DNA of 39,546 nucleotides from an uncultured Acetatifactor sp. (GCA_910588225.1 CAJUQT010000039.1:1-39546), one strand, 5' to 3'; shown: positions 1-8,902, numbered from the stretch's first letter. Notes: generated from the sequence alone by a model not told the origin. Numbers and translations are program-made.

Positions 1-585
1 ACTGTAAAGAAAAGGATACAGGCAGTGGATATCGGATGGGAAAGATATGATTTCATTGACAATACGGGAATGAGCGACACAATGACGGAGAACTTCGGCG
101 AATTGGAGAAAATGAGTTCGCTGATTCTGATCTTGGTCTGTCTGTCCGGTATCATTATGATATGTCTGGTGTTCCTGTTCTGGTTAAAAGGCAGGGTGCA
201 TGAAATCGGCATCTATCTTTCCCTTGGCAGGACAAAAGGCAGTATTGTCCTGCAGGTACTTTTGGAGGGGATTTTGGTTGGATGCGCCGCATTTCTGCTG
301 GCTGCCGCCGTCTCTCCCGCAGTTTCGGGAGGGGTTGTGGGATATCTGGTGGATTATCAGACGCGGCTACAGGCAGAGGAGGGACAATTAAATGCAGATA
401 AGGTATTGAACAGTTCAACGGAAAATGACAACACGGAAATTCTGGGCGTTACAGTGGAGATCGGAGGGGATGTGGTATTTTTATCCGGGGTATCAGTGCT
501 GGGGGTCATTATGACTGCAATCACATTGTCCTGCATTTCTGTCATGATTCAGAAACCCAGAGAAATATTGAGCAGGATGAGTTAG
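1..585 (+). CDS. FtsX-like ABC transporter permease, C-terminal part (5' truncated by window edge)
   Basis: The frame is open from the first base of the window, so only the C-terminal ~195 residues are present. Three hydrophobic stretches are visible: about residues 29-55 counted from the GTG at 25 (rich in I, L, C), a second around 72-105, and a last one around 150-175. The protein ends with the KPREILSRMS tail. This hydrophobic layout with a 'P-x-x-I-L' ending is typical of the last half of an FtsX/MacB-type permease. It stops 6 bases before the start of an ABC ATPase gene, so the two almost certainly form one exporter or a peptide-sensing ABC module. The substrate cannot be told from this fragment. 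Confidence 0.8.
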   Translation, partial: TVKKRIQAVDIGWERYDFIDNTGMSDTMTENFGELEKMSSLILILVCLSGIIMICLVFLFWLKGRVHEIGIYLSLGRTKGSIVLQVLLEGILVGCAAFLLAAAVSPAVSGGVVGYLVDYQTRLQAEEGQLNADKVLNSSTENDNTEILGVTVEIGGDVVFLSGVSVLGVIMTAITLSCISVMIQKPREILSRMS

Positions 586-591
586 GAGGGC

Positions 592-1224
592 ATGATGTTA
601 GAAATAAAGGATGTAGTGTATTATTACAAATCGCAGAAAGACAGGGTGATATTGAACCATATATCCTACCGCTTTGCGCAGGGGAAGATGTATGCGGTTT
701 TAGGGACAAGCGGATCCGGAAAGACTACGCTGCTTTCCCTGCTGGCGGGGCTTGATGTGCCGGTGAAGGGGGAAATCTGCATGGATGGGGTAAATATCAT
801 GCAAAAAGGGTTAAACGGGCATAGGAAAGAAAATATCTCTCTTGTATTTCAGAACTATAACCTGATTGATTATCTTACACCGGTGGAAAATGTCAGGCTT
901 GGCGGAAAAGGGGATGCCATGGGGCTGTTAAGGTCAATGGGGCTGGATGAAACCCAGAGCAGGCGTAATGTCATGCAGCTATCCGGCGGGCAGCAGCAGA
1001 GGGTTGCCATAGCAAGGGCATTGGCGAGCAATGCCCCCGTCCTGCTGGCAGACGAACCCACGGGAAATCTGGATGAAGATACTGCAAATGAGATCATTGC
1101 TATTTTTTCTGAGTTGGCACATGAAAAAAATAAATGCGTGATCATGGTCACGCACAGCAAGGAGTTGGCACAGAAAGCGGATGTCATTTTGACTTTGAAG
1201 AAAGGAAGCGTTATAGCAGCTTAA
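592..1224 (+). CDS. ABC transporter ATP-binding protein (partner of FtsX-like permease)
   Basis: A 210-residue ABC ATPase of the MacB/LolD/BceA size class. Walker A is GTSGSGKT near residue 38, a Q-loop follows in LVFQNYNL, the signature is LSGGQQQR near 130, and Walker B is VLLADEPTGNLD near 150. The switch histidine is in MVTHSKELA. It begins 6 bases after the permease stop with a GGAGG site overlapping the gap. An ATG doublet (592 and 595) makes the exact first residue uncertain by one. It should power the permease encoded just before it. Permease-before-ATPase order is less usual than the reverse but is seen in Firmicutes. Confidence 0.93.
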   Translation: MMLEIKDVVYYYKSQKDRVILNHISYRFAQGKMYAVLGTSGSGKTTLLSLLAGLDVPVKGEICMDGVNIMQKGLNGHRKENISLVFQNYNLIDYLTPVENVRLGGKGDAMGLLRSMGLDETQSRRNVMQLSGGQQQRVAIARALASNAPVLLADEPTGNLDEDTANEIIAIFSELAHEKNKCVIMVTHSKELAQKADVILTLKKGSVIAA

Positions 1225-1525
1225 GGTTCAGTCACTGCCGCAAAGTGTCCGGATACAACATAACTTCTACCTTTTCAACAATATTTGCCGATAAAATAGG
1301 CGGACGGGAAAAATAGTCCTTATTGGTAATAAAACATTGATACGGGGTGCGACAGATTGAATATATCGTTTCCATGATTATAAGCATAATAGGTTATAAA
1401 TAGAAACAGAGATCATAAACCATGCTGACAGACGGCTATTTGCCTAAAATATGCAAAATTACATCTACTTAACGCGTTTCTTTCGGCTGAAGGAAATTGC
1501 CGGTCATTACGGTGGAAAAATATGC

Positions 1526-1554
1526 TTGGAATTTCAGAGGATTTAGTGTATACT
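1526..1554 (+). promoter_or_regulatory. Candidate sigma-A promoter for the lipoprotein/protease cluster
   Basis: TTGGAA (1526-1531) and TATACT (1549-1554) are separated by 17 bases. A start near 1561 would give a leader of about 265 nucleotides containing the inverted repeat at 1577-1723. The -35 is imperfect, so this is an inference. Confidence 0.45.
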
Positions 1555-1576
1555 CGGTCCAGGAAAAAATTTTTAG

Positions 1577-1723
1577 AAACTGTTCATAAAACAATCTTTA
1601 CATTTAGCTTGTTTTGATTCACACATGCTGTGCTGTTATCAGCAGCAGCCTGCTACGGTTTTCGCCGCCTTGTCTGTGCGAATGGATTCTGAGATAAAAT
1701 GCAAAGCTTTTTATGAACAGTTT
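1577..1723. repeat. ~150-bp inverted-repeat-bounded element (MITE-like or leader hairpin)
   Basis: The arm AAACTGTTCATAAAA (1577-1591) is exactly complementary to 1709-1723. The similarity continues inward: after a small offset, CTTTACATTTA on the left matches CTTTGCATTTTA read from the other strand on the right, giving imperfect terminal repeats of about 28 bp around a ~90-bp core. The core has no protein signal. The shape fits a small non-autonomous mobile element or a long RNA hairpin. A clear target-site duplication was not seen. Confidence 0.6.
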
Positions 1724-1824
1724 TTGTGTACAGGAAACAGTGGAGGCTTTTCGGAACCGTGGACCGTAAGACCAATGCAGGAGAGTCCGGAAGGATGAAG
1801 AAAAGTACAGGAGGAATTTTATTA

Positions 1825-2841
1825 ATGAGAAAAGTAGTGTTTGCAGCAATGTCTGCAGCGTTGGCTGTCAGTATGCTTACAGCTTGCGCCGGCGGTGGGA
1901 ATAGAAATGAACTGCCTGTGGGAGAACCGGGGACATCAATAAATCTGACTCAGTCGGAAGAAGTGACATCACCGGCGCAGATGGAGACGGAAGACCAATT
2001 GAGAAATGGACTTGCAACAGCGGGAGCCGCGCCGGAAGAGAAGCTTGCGTTTTATGAGGAGCTGCTGGCCAGGGATCTCTGTAATGAGGAAGACTATCTG
2101 GAGATGGCACAGCTATATGCCGATTCCGGTGATGTCGGGACTCAGCGCCGTATGCTTTGGTGGGTTTTCCGCCTGTATCCGGATGAAAAGTATGTACAGC
2201 TGTTGCAGGAGCTTGCAGTTAGGTATACTCCGGAGAAGGAAGCTGCCGCTGCATCGATTGCGGTGCTTCAGCAGATTCTGACACAGAAGGATGGGGCGGC
2301 ACTGCAAACGATTACAGAGGAGGAGGGCTGGAGGGAAACCTTTCAGGAGGTCCCGGAGATATTTGCCACCCGTACCTTTTATGAGAGTGAGAATATGACG
2401 GCGCAGATTGTGAGTGATGCATATGAGACGGAAGTGTATCTTCTTGCCGCTGATGGAACCTGCCTGTACGGACGCGTCAATGATGCGGGAAGTCTGATTG
2501 CTTCCGCAGTGTTCACGGAGGGTGCTTATAACGGCGGCGCGGAAGTCTGCTGGTATGACAGGGAGGGGGCTCTGTATAAAAGATATCAGACGGTCCTACA
2601 CCAGGATATCTGTGTGGGTTCCCTTTCCGTGGAGTATGAAGGTGTATCCTATGCGGGTACTCTGGGAGAGGATGGTTCTACTATGGAAGAGCAGCAGGAG
2701 AAGGTGACGCAGGCTGGAGGCGTGGTATATGCGTATGAAGTCGGAGGCAGACGATATCTTTATCAGGAAGGCGCTTCCAAAGATACCTTTCGCATGGACT
2801 GTGAGACGCTGGGACTGCCCCGGCTTGAAATATGGGAATAA
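1825..2841 (+). CDS. Secreted lipoprotein with helical repeat-like N-terminal region
   Basis: The start at 1825 is set by AGGAGG at 1809-1814; the frame stays open upstream but has no signal there. The 338-residue product begins MRKVVFAAMSA and carries a lipobox LTAC with the lipidated cysteine near residue 19, so it should be anchored outside the membrane. Residues ~60-150 are helical and resemble TPR-type repeats (EELLARDL, EMAQLYADSGD). The C-terminal half is beta-rich with repeated 'GALYKRY', 'GVSYAGTL' and 'GRRYLYQEG' strands, a little like MORN-type turns. The next gene starts 11 bases after its stop, so it is co-transcribed with the M6 protease. No enzyme motif is recognised. A role as surface partner or inhibitor of the protease is speculation. 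Confidence 0.75.
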   Translation: MRKVVFAAMSAALAVSMLTACAGGGNRNELPVGEPGTSINLTQSEEVTSPAQMETEDQLRNGLATAGAAPEEKLAFYEELLARDLCNEEDYLEMAQLYADSGDVGTQRRMLWWVFRLYPDEKYVQLLQELAVRYTPEKEAAAASIAVLQQILTQKDGAALQTITEEEGWRETFQEVPEIFATRTFYESENMTAQIVSDAYETEVYLLAADGTCLYGRVNDAGSLIASAVFTEGAYNGGAEVCWYDREGALYKRYQTVLHQDICVGSLSVEYEGVSYAGTLGEDGSTMEEQQEKVTQAGGVVYAYEVGGRRYLYQEGASKDTFRMDCETLGLPRLEIWE

Positions 2842-2852
2842 GGAGGTGCATT

Positions 2853-5800
2853 GTGAAGAAGACAGGAGGACTGTACAGAAGATGTATCAGTATGCTGCTT
2901 GCCCTATTGTTGGTTATTGGCCTGGCAGTTACCGGATATGCGCCGGCGGAGGCAGCGGGAACTGCGAAGGAGATGGCCAATCTGGTTATTCTTGTGAAGA
3001 TGCAGGGAGAAACGGGAAATACGCTGGCCGTTAAGTGGGAAACCATCAAGAGAATGTATAGCGGAAGAAAATCATGGACCGACAGCAACAAGGAAAATTC
3101 TTTTTCCGATTACATATCTGTAATTACCTGCGGTAAGGTAAAGGTTATGAATCTTTTTCCTCAGATAGATAATCGTATGGATGAAAGCCAGAGTGTTCAG
3201 GTTTATGAATTATCAAAGCCAGGGTATGATACGGGAGATGCCATAGTAGAAGAGGTGATCAGAGGAATTCAGAAAGCTCAGCCAGGAGATCCCTTATATG
3301 TGGGCAAGCAGTCTCTGGATCTGGACAGAGATAATGTGATTGACAATCTGACGATTATAGTAGAGGGAAATGTTGTAGTCAATAACACAGAGAGTTCTTT
3401 CAAAGCCAACTATGGCAACAGCTCTTCGGGGAGCGATAAGATCAATGGACTTTCCGTCAGCAGCTACAATGCTTTGACCTCCAACATGCTGTTTGACAAG
3501 AGTGTGAACATTCATGAGTTCCTGCATTCTCTGGGGCTGCCGGATCTGTATCGCCTGAACGTCAGCAGCGGGACGGAAGTAGCCACAGGACCGGTGGGCA
3601 TATGGGATATAATGGCATCTGCAGGTGGACAGACACCACAATATGTACTGGGATATCTGAGAAAGAAAATGGGATGGCTGGAAGGAGGCAGTGTGGGGGA
3701 AATTACTGCCGGCGGCACATACAGGTTAACTGCCGTCAGCCAGCCGGATACAGCAGGAGGCGTCCGACTTTATACCATCCAGACTCCGCTGCCCCAGGGC
3801 GATTTTCAAACCATCTGTCTGGAATATCGCAAGTCGATGCCTATGGGCGAATATGATCATCTGGTGGATGAGGGGCTGCTGATGTACCGGGTGGACGACA
3901 GTGTACCTGACCATACCAACATCGCAGGAAGGAATTATATCTATGTATATCGTCCCGGCGTCTCAGTCCCTGACGATTGTACAGTGAGTACAGTGGGAGC
4001 TGCTTTGAATGTTGATGCCGGAGAGACTGCCTATGGCAGCACAGATCTTTCTGCGTCTGTTTTGCAGAATACCCTCCATTATTCTGACGGCAGCAACAGT
4101 GGGATTCGCATCAGCAACCTGGAGCGTTCTGTTGATGGGAACAGTATTACGTTTCAGGTGGAGTTTGCGGATTACGGCGACAGCTGGCAGGCATTGGGCG
4201 GTGTGGCGGCACGGGATGTGCTGTCAGATACCCAACTGTATTCTGACCCGGCAGGAAATTTATATTTAAGCTATGTGAATACATCTGGTCAGGTATGTGT
4301 GGTCCGATGGGATGAGACGGCCGGTACCTGGCAGAGACTGGGCTCCCCACTGTCCGCCTGCTTGAATTCTGTCACTGCATTGGCTTCCTGTGGCGGCAGT
4401 CTGTATCTGGCATATCTGGATAATGCCGGCTATCCTGTTTACAGTGTCTGGAAGGGCAGCAGCTGGAGCATACCTGTGCGGATAGACACGGCATCCTATC
4501 CAAATTCTCTGCAGCTTGTAGTGGAGGAAAATGAAATTTATGCGGCATATCAGCGTTCACAGGGGAAGCAGAAGCAGCTTGTGATACGGAATCTGAACGG
4601 GACAGTCGTAACGGATAACCGTACTGCAATGGATTTCTGTAATCCCACTGTGGTAAAGCGGGGAGAGCTGTTCTACGTAGCATATGCAGATTTCGGAGGC
4701 GGAAATGCAAAAGTAGATACCTATAATCCTGTAACGGGAGTATGGACCACAGTGTATGATTATGGCACAAGTGGCAATACTTTGAATCTGCTGCATTGTA
4801 CCAATACGAAGATTTATGGTCTTTCCGGCACATCAGGGACCTCTCCGCATCTGACTGTATGGGACGGTTCGGCATGGAAGAAGGTGGCGGTTTCTCAGAT
4901 GTCGAACTATTTCAGAGCTTCCCTGGTGACGGCGGGCGAGACTGTGTATCTGGCTTATCTGGATACGGCGGCGAACCAGGCTGGGATGCTGCGCCTTGCA
5001 GGGGACAGCTTTGTATCCTGTTATGAAGGATTAAACGGCCAGGCGGATGAGTTTCAGGCAGCAGCGGTGGGGGACCAGATATATGTTGCTGCCAGAACAG
5101 GCAATTCGGTCATTGTGCGCTGCCAGACGGTGGAATATGTTCCGGACTCCACGCCTCCGCCGGTAGACCCTACGCCTCCGCCGGTAGACCCTACGCCTCC
5201 GCCGGTAGACCCCACGCCTCCGCCGGTAGACCCCACGCCTCCGCCGGTAGACCCTACGCCTCCGCCGATGGAGCCCACGCCTCCCGCGTTGCCTTCACTT
5301 ACCATAAGTCTGACGCCGCCTGCCGGTTATACGAATCCGGATGTCTATATTGATGGCATTCAATATACTGCAACAAAAGAGGGTGACAGCTATATGCTGC
5401 AGCTTCCGGATAAGACTGGTAAGACAGCGGTTATGTACTATTATAATGAGCGTAAGATACCTAAAGGAATGTATGTGTGGAAACTGAGCTGGCAGGGGGA
5501 TATCTGTACGGCTGCACCAATGCCGGAACTGCAGGATCTGCTGAGCTACCATGGGTTCTCTATTCGGGTTCAGGGCTATTCGGGGCTGCGTTTTAAATCC
5601 GGCATTGACGCAAAAAAGCGTGCCCAGCTTTTAGGCAGTGGAGTGGATGGATACCGTCTCACCGAGTATGGCACACTGCTCATCAATGGTTCTTATCTGC
5701 AGAAATACCCTTTTATCAAGGGCGGCGAAAAAGTGGGCGGGGGACGCTCTTACTGGACAGAGAACGGTGTTGTGAATGACCGTATCTTCGAGACGGTAGA

Positions 5801-6047
5801 TGGACGTTATCGCTTTGCGTCAGTGGTTACAAAGCTGCCTGCGAAGCAGTATGCCACAGAGCTTGCGTTCCGCGGCTATGCGATATTACAGGGCAGTGAC
5901 GGCGGGCAGCTGATCATTTACGGACCGCCGGTGGCTCGCAGTATTTACACGGTAGCGAAACAGGTTATGGCTGCCGGAGAATTCCGGCCGGGCAGCAGCG
6001 GCTATAATTATGTTAAAAGTATTGTGGATACTGTGGAGGGAAGATAA
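2853..6047 (+). CDS. Large secreted M6-family (immune inhibitor A-like) metalloprotease with propeller-like repeats and proline-rich linker
   Basis: The GTG at 2853 is preferred because AAGGAGG ends 6 bases before it; the ATG at 2832 lies upstream of that site and overlaps the previous gene. The ~1064-residue product has a signal peptide ending near AEA-AG. The zinc site HEFLHSLGLPDLY lies at roughly residue 225-237, followed by GIWDIMAS. This HExxHxxGxxD pattern plus the downstream Met-turn-like segment fits peptidase family M6. Residues ~440-760 contain about seven repeats of the type 'LYLAYLD...W', suggesting a beta-propeller or lectin-like region. A TPPPVDP repeat linker (~767-812) then leads to a ~240-residue C-terminal domain with GLRFKSGI, TELAFRGYA and RSIYTVAKQ motifs, a type common in secreted Lachnospiraceae proteins. 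No sortase signal is visible. Confidence 0.85.
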   Translation: MKKTGGLYRRCISMLLALLLVIGLAVTGYAPAEAAGTAKEMANLVILVKMQGETGNTLAVKWETIKRMYSGRKSWTDSNKENSFSDYISVITCGKVKVMNLFPQIDNRMDESQSVQVYELSKPGYDTGDAIVEEVIRGIQKAQPGDPLYVGKQSLDLDRDNVIDNLTIIVEGNVVVNNTESSFKANYGNSSSGSDKINGLSVSSYNALTSNMLFDKSVNIHEFLHSLGLPDLYRLNVSSGTEVATGPVGIWDIMASAGGQTPQYVLGYLRKKMGWLEGGSVGEITAGGTYRLTAVSQPDTAGGVRLYTIQTPLPQGDFQTICLEYRKSMPMGEYDHLVDEGLLMYRVDDSVPDHTNIAGRNYIYVYRPGVSVPDDCTVSTVGAALNVDAGETAYGSTDLSASVLQNTLHYSDGSNSGIRISNLERSVDGNSITFQVEFADYGDSWQALGGVAARDVLSDTQLYSDPAGNLYLSYVNTSGQVCVVRWDETAGTWQRLGSPLSACLNSVTALASCGGSLYLAYLDNAGYPVYSVWKGSSWSIPVRIDTASYPNSLQLVVEENEIYAAYQRSQGKQKQLVIRNLNGTVVTDNRTAMDFCNPTVVKRGELFYVAYADFGGGNAKVDTYNPVTGVWTTVYDYGTSGNTLNLLHCTNTKIYGLSGTSGTSPHLTVWDGSAWKKVAVSQMSNYFRASLVTAGETVYLAYLDTAANQAGMLRLAGDSFVSCYEGLNGQADEFQAAAVGDQIYVAARTGNSVIVRCQTVEYVPDSTPPPVDPTPPPVDPTPPPVDPTPPPVDPTPPPVDPTPPPMEPTPPALPSLTISLTPPAGYTNPDVYIDGIQYTATKEGDSYMLQLPDKTGKTAVMYYYNERKIPKGMYVWKLSWQGDICTAAPMPELQDLLSYHGFSIRVQGYSGLRFKSGIDAKKRAQLLGSGVDGYRLTEYGTLLINGSYLQKYPFIKGGEKVGGGRSYWTENGVVNDRIFETVDGRYRFASVVTKLPAKQYATELAFRGYAILQGSDGGQLIIYGPPVARSIYTVAKQVMAAGEFRPGSSGYNYVKSIVDTVEGR
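5151..5288 (+). repeat. 21-bp coding tandem repeat (TPPPVDP linker), six copies plus partial
   Basis: Six consecutive 21-bp units begin at 5151. Units 1-5 differ only at the last base (CCT or CCC), unit 6 has diverged to encode TPPPMEP, and a partial seventh unit follows. Each unit encodes TPPPVDP. It lies inside the protease gene as an extended linker. The near identity at silent positions points to recent expansion by slippage or recombination. Confidence 0.95.
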
Positions 6048-6131
6048 CTGTCTGTTCTGTAAGCAGCAATGGAAAAGTGTGAGAAGAGCAGCGAATTGGA
6101 TATCCGCCGAAGCGGACAGGGAGGAATATGG

Positions 6132-6815
6132 ATGAAAAGTATAGTAATCATTAAAATTTTGGCAGGAGTTGCTTTATTTTCCGTGGGGGTCGTGGCAGGT
6201 GTGCCGGTATGCAGAATGTATGATAAAGCACATATGGATCCGGCGCCGGCCGGGGCCGAGGCATCTGTGCTATCGGGGGAGGAAATGGAGGGAAATTTTT
6301 CTGAAAACGCGGATGGTGGTGCTGTGGACGGGGAATTGCAGCTGCGTGTACGCGGCGGAGAATTGGAATGGTATGACGGAGTACGCTGGAATAATGCCGG
6401 AACCGTGTCTGATCTGGTGGCGGCAGATCCTATCGCGCAGCCATCAGAAGCATGGAAGTTACTGGCAGCACAGCTTGCGGAGGCCCGGGCAGGAGAATAC
6501 GCGGCGCAGCTGCAGGAATTGGACCGGGAGAACAGCGAACTTTCTGTGGATGAAATAGCAGCAGTACAGCCACAAAATACTTCTACTGCCGTGAAGCGAC
6601 CGGCAGCACCTGCTGTGGCACAGACGCCGACACCTCCGACAGAACCCGTAAGTCCTGCACCTGAGAATAATGACAATGACGACCATGATGATAATGATGA
6701 CCATAATAGCGTACCAGATCCCGCACCGGACCCTGTGCCTGCCCCTGAGCCGGACCCCGTGCCGGATGATAGCGGCGATGGCGAGAATATAGAATGGAGC
6801 GGTGATTACGAATAG
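6132..6815 (+). CDS. Membrane-anchored protein with acidic, proline-rich extracellular tail; function unknown
   Basis: GGGAGG at 6119-6124 selects the ATG at 6132; another ATG at 6128 is out of frame. The 227-residue product has one hydrophobic helix at residues ~4-24 that should act as an uncleaved anchor. A short beta-like unit follows (GELQLRVRGGELEWYDG, about 73-89), then a helical stretch ('LLAAQLAEARAGEYAAQLQEL'-type, ~115-145). The tail is low-complexity and rich in D, N, H and P (DNDDHDDNDDHN, then PDP/PEP repeats). It starts 84 bases after the protease gene and ends at a shared terminator, so it is probably the last gene of that cluster. The Asp/His-rich stretch could bind metal, but this is inference from composition only. 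Confidence 0.65.
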   Translation: MKSIVIIKILAGVALFSVGVVAGVPVCRMYDKAHMDPAPAGAEASVLSGEEMEGNFSENADGGAVDGELQLRVRGGELEWYDGVRWNNAGTVSDLVAADPIAQPSEAWKLLAAQLAEARAGEYAAQLQELDRENSELSVDEIAAVQPQNTSTAVKRPAAPAVAQTPTPPTEPVSPAPENNDNDDHDDNDDHNSVPDPAPDPVPAPEPDPVPDDSGDGENIEWSGDYE

Positions 6816-6869
6816 GTGAAAATCTGTGAAACAAAAGCCACCTTCTATGCAGGTTGTGTATTTTTCTAC

Positions 6870-6917
6870 AAAGAAAGCCGCATCAATGATTAAAATCAGA
6901 GATGCGGCAGTTTCTTT
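6870..6917. terminator. Bidirectional intrinsic terminator between the secreted cluster and the chemoreceptor gene
   Basis: AAAGAAA-GCCGCATC (6870-6884) pairs with GATGCGGC-AG-TTTCTTT (6901-6917) around a 16-base loop. The flanking A-rich and T-rich stretches serve both directions of convergent transcription. Confidence 0.8.
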
Positions 6918-6928
6918 AATGGAGCACA

Positions 6929-8902
6929 TTAATCAGAGGCAAGGGTAAACTGATTTACCAGCTGTTTCAAGCCGGCTGCCTCGGCGGAGAGCTGTTCGCT
7001 GGCTGCCGCGCCTTCCTCGGCGGTTGCGCTGTTCGTCTGTACCACTATGGATATCTGATTGACTCCTTCGGAAACCTGCCAGACGGCATCCGACTGCTCT
7101 GTAGATACTGCGGCAATCGTGTCTATGGAGTCTACCACGGACTGAATACTGTTCACAACCTCCAGCAGAATTCCAGCAGTATGACTTGCGATTTGTGAAC
7201 CTTCCTGTACCGCTTCGGTAGAACGCTCAATCAGTGCGGAAGTGTTTTGAGCGGCTTCCGCAGATTTGCCGGCCAGGCTGCGTACTTCCTCTGCAACAAC
7301 GGCGAAGCCTTTGCCTGCGCTGCCGGCTCTGGCTGCTTCCACTGCGGCATTCAGAGCCAGGATATTGGTCTGGAATGCGATATCTTCTATGGTCTTGAGA
7401 ATCTTCTCAATTTCATTGGAGCTATTCTGAATTTTATCCATGGCTTCCATAAGATTCTGCATCTGCTGGTTGCAGAGCGATACTTCTTCACCGGTCTGGT
7501 GAGTCTGGTTGCGGACCAACTTTGCTCCCTCGGCCGTATCCTTGGCCTGTCCGGAAATCTCATTGATTCGTGCTGCCAGCTCCTGTACAGAACCGGCCTG
7601 TTCAGTGGTGCCTTGGCTGAGTGTCTGAGCACTTGCGGATAACTGATTGCTGGCGGAAGATACCTGATCTGCGGACCGGTTCACTTGCCGCATGATTTCG
7701 CTGAGCTGCAGCTTCATATGACGCATGGAAAGCAGAATGTTCTGAAAGCTCCCCATATACACTTCTTCATGGGTGGTATGTACGTCCAGATTCTGACTTG
7801 CCAGCTGGTTCAGCAGATAACTGATATCGTGTATAATGGTGCTTAATCCCTCTACCAGAGAAGCTGTAGATTCTGCCAGCATACCTGTTTCATCCTGACT
7901 GCTGATTCTGGGCATGGGGGTATCCAGATCTCCTTCCACAAGCAGCTGCATTCGTTTTGCACAGGCTTTCATGGGTCTGCTGATGTGGCCGGCTAATATC
8001 AGAGCGACTATGATGGAAATGAGAACCGAGATAATCATCACAACAATGTTAATTGCCATGCCGGTATAGGTAGTAGACAGATAGTTCAGCTGCGGAGCGG
8101 TGACGGCGATACTCCAGCCGTCTGTATCTTTTACCGGAGCATAAGCCATGAACATGTTGCCATCAATGCTTTTATAGCTGCCGAATCCATTTTCACCCCG
8201 ACGCATAGCTTCATGGATTGTCGCCAGATCCTTCAGGGAGGAATCATTCTGTGCTTCGGATTCAAGGTTCTGGACAGTAATAGTGTCAAGAGTAATATCG
8301 GCGATGGTATCACCAGACTTGTTAATCATATAAGCTCTGCTGTTTTCACCAATTTGTATAGAAGAAACAATATCATTCAGAAAGGTTTCGTGGGGAACAA
8401 AGTATACCACGCCTGTAATAGAAGAGCCATAAATTCCGTCAGCATAAAGAGGTGCCGCAACCATAATGGACAATTCCCCAGTGATTTTGCTGATCAGCGG
8501 TTCCGACACATAAACATTGCCTTCCATTGCTTCTTTCACATATTCGCGGTCGGAATAATCCTTTCCGTCGAAAATACTGATACCGTCCATACCGATGATA
8601 TTTCCGCGCTGAAAATTGTGCATAATGCAACGCTCATCAATGATGACCTTTTTTTCATCCGGGGATAAATTCGGATCAGATAAATCGGGGATGCAGCCCG
8701 TGTCCATGGCTACATTTTTGTAGGCAGTCAGCTCCTGCTCCACACGTTCTGCGGCCAGAACTGCAGTCTGGGTCATCATGTGCTCCACAGTGGAAATGAT
8801 ACTGTGGTAATTGGGAATAATGCCGGATAATCCTGCTGCAACCAACGCTGTTACAACGGTTGCTATGAGACATACAGTTATTTTCGTTCGAATGCTTTTC
8901 AT
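6929..8902 (-). CDS. Methyl-accepting chemotaxis protein with extracellular Cache sensor
   Basis: A 657-residue transmembrane chemoreceptor. The first membrane helix is at ~8-30. An extracellular double-Cache-type domain (~40-275) includes the typical FDGKDYSDREYVKEA and GELSIMVAAPLY segments. The second helix is at ~282-305, followed by HAMP (~306-360). The long helical signalling domain has the conserved hairpin tip EDIAFQTNILALNAAVEAA near residue 520. It should sense a small ligand outside the cell and control CheA through CheW. No CheR-binding pentapeptide is seen at the C-terminus. An AAGGAGT-like site precedes the ATG. No other chemotaxis genes are nearby, so it is an orphan receptor. 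Its promoter looks like a housekeeping type. Confidence 0.95.
   Translation of the reverse strand: MKSIRTKITVCLIATVVTALVAAGLSGIIPNYHSIISTVEHMMTQTAVLAAERVEQELTAYKNVAMDTGCIPDLSDPNLSPDEKKVIIDERCIMHNFQRGNIIGMDGISIFDGKDYSDREYVKEAMEGNVYVSEPLISKITGELSIMVAAPLYADGIYGSSITGVVYFVPHETFLNDIVSSIQIGENSRAYMINKSGDTIADITLDTITVQNLESEAQNDSSLKDLATIHEAMRRGENGFGSYKSIDGNMFMAYAPVKDTDGWSIAVTAPQLNYLSTTYTGMAINIVVMIISVLISIIVALILAGHISRPMKACAKRMQLLVEGDLDTPMPRISSQDETGMLAESTASLVEGLSTIIHDISYLLNQLASQNLDVHTTHEEVYMGSFQNILLSMRHMKLQLSEIMRQVNRSADQVSSASNQLSASAQTLSQGTTEQAGSVQELAARINEISGQAKDTAEGAKLVRNQTHQTGEEVSLCNQQMQNLMEAMDKIQNSSNEIEKILKTIEDIAFQTNILALNAAVEAARAGSAGKGFAVVAEEVRSLAGKSAEAAQNTSALIERSTEAVQEGSQIASHTAGILLEVVNSIQSVVDSIDTIAAVSTEQSDAVWQVSEGVNQISIVVQTNSATAEEGAAASEQLSAEAAGLKQLVNQFTLASD

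Larger units (their letters stand above)
1225..1824. other. 600-base intergenic region without a convincing gene
   Basis: No open frame here has a ribosome binding site together with plausible protein composition. The first ~300 bases are AT-rich with many stops in all frames and show nothing recognisable. The second half holds a candidate promoter (1526-1554) and a long inverted repeat (1577-1723), which would both lie in the 5' leader of the lipoprotein gene starting at 1825. Confidence 0.6.

Noticed and set aside
2832..2852. ATG at 2832 as start of the protease
   Set aside because: It lies upstream of the AAGGAGG that serves the GTG at 2853, and the extra residues would precede a normal signal peptide.
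5151..5288. Tandem repeats as a possible CRISPR array
   Set aside because: Units are 21 bp, directly adjacent without spacers, and in frame within a secreted protease.
5054..5305. Minus-strand frame encoding Gly/Val/Ser repeats
   Set aside because: It is the antisense reading of the 21-bp TPPPVDP repeats of the protease gene.
8213..8668. 151-codon plus-strand frame within the chemoreceptor gene
   Set aside because: Antisense shadow of the Cache domain coding sequence.
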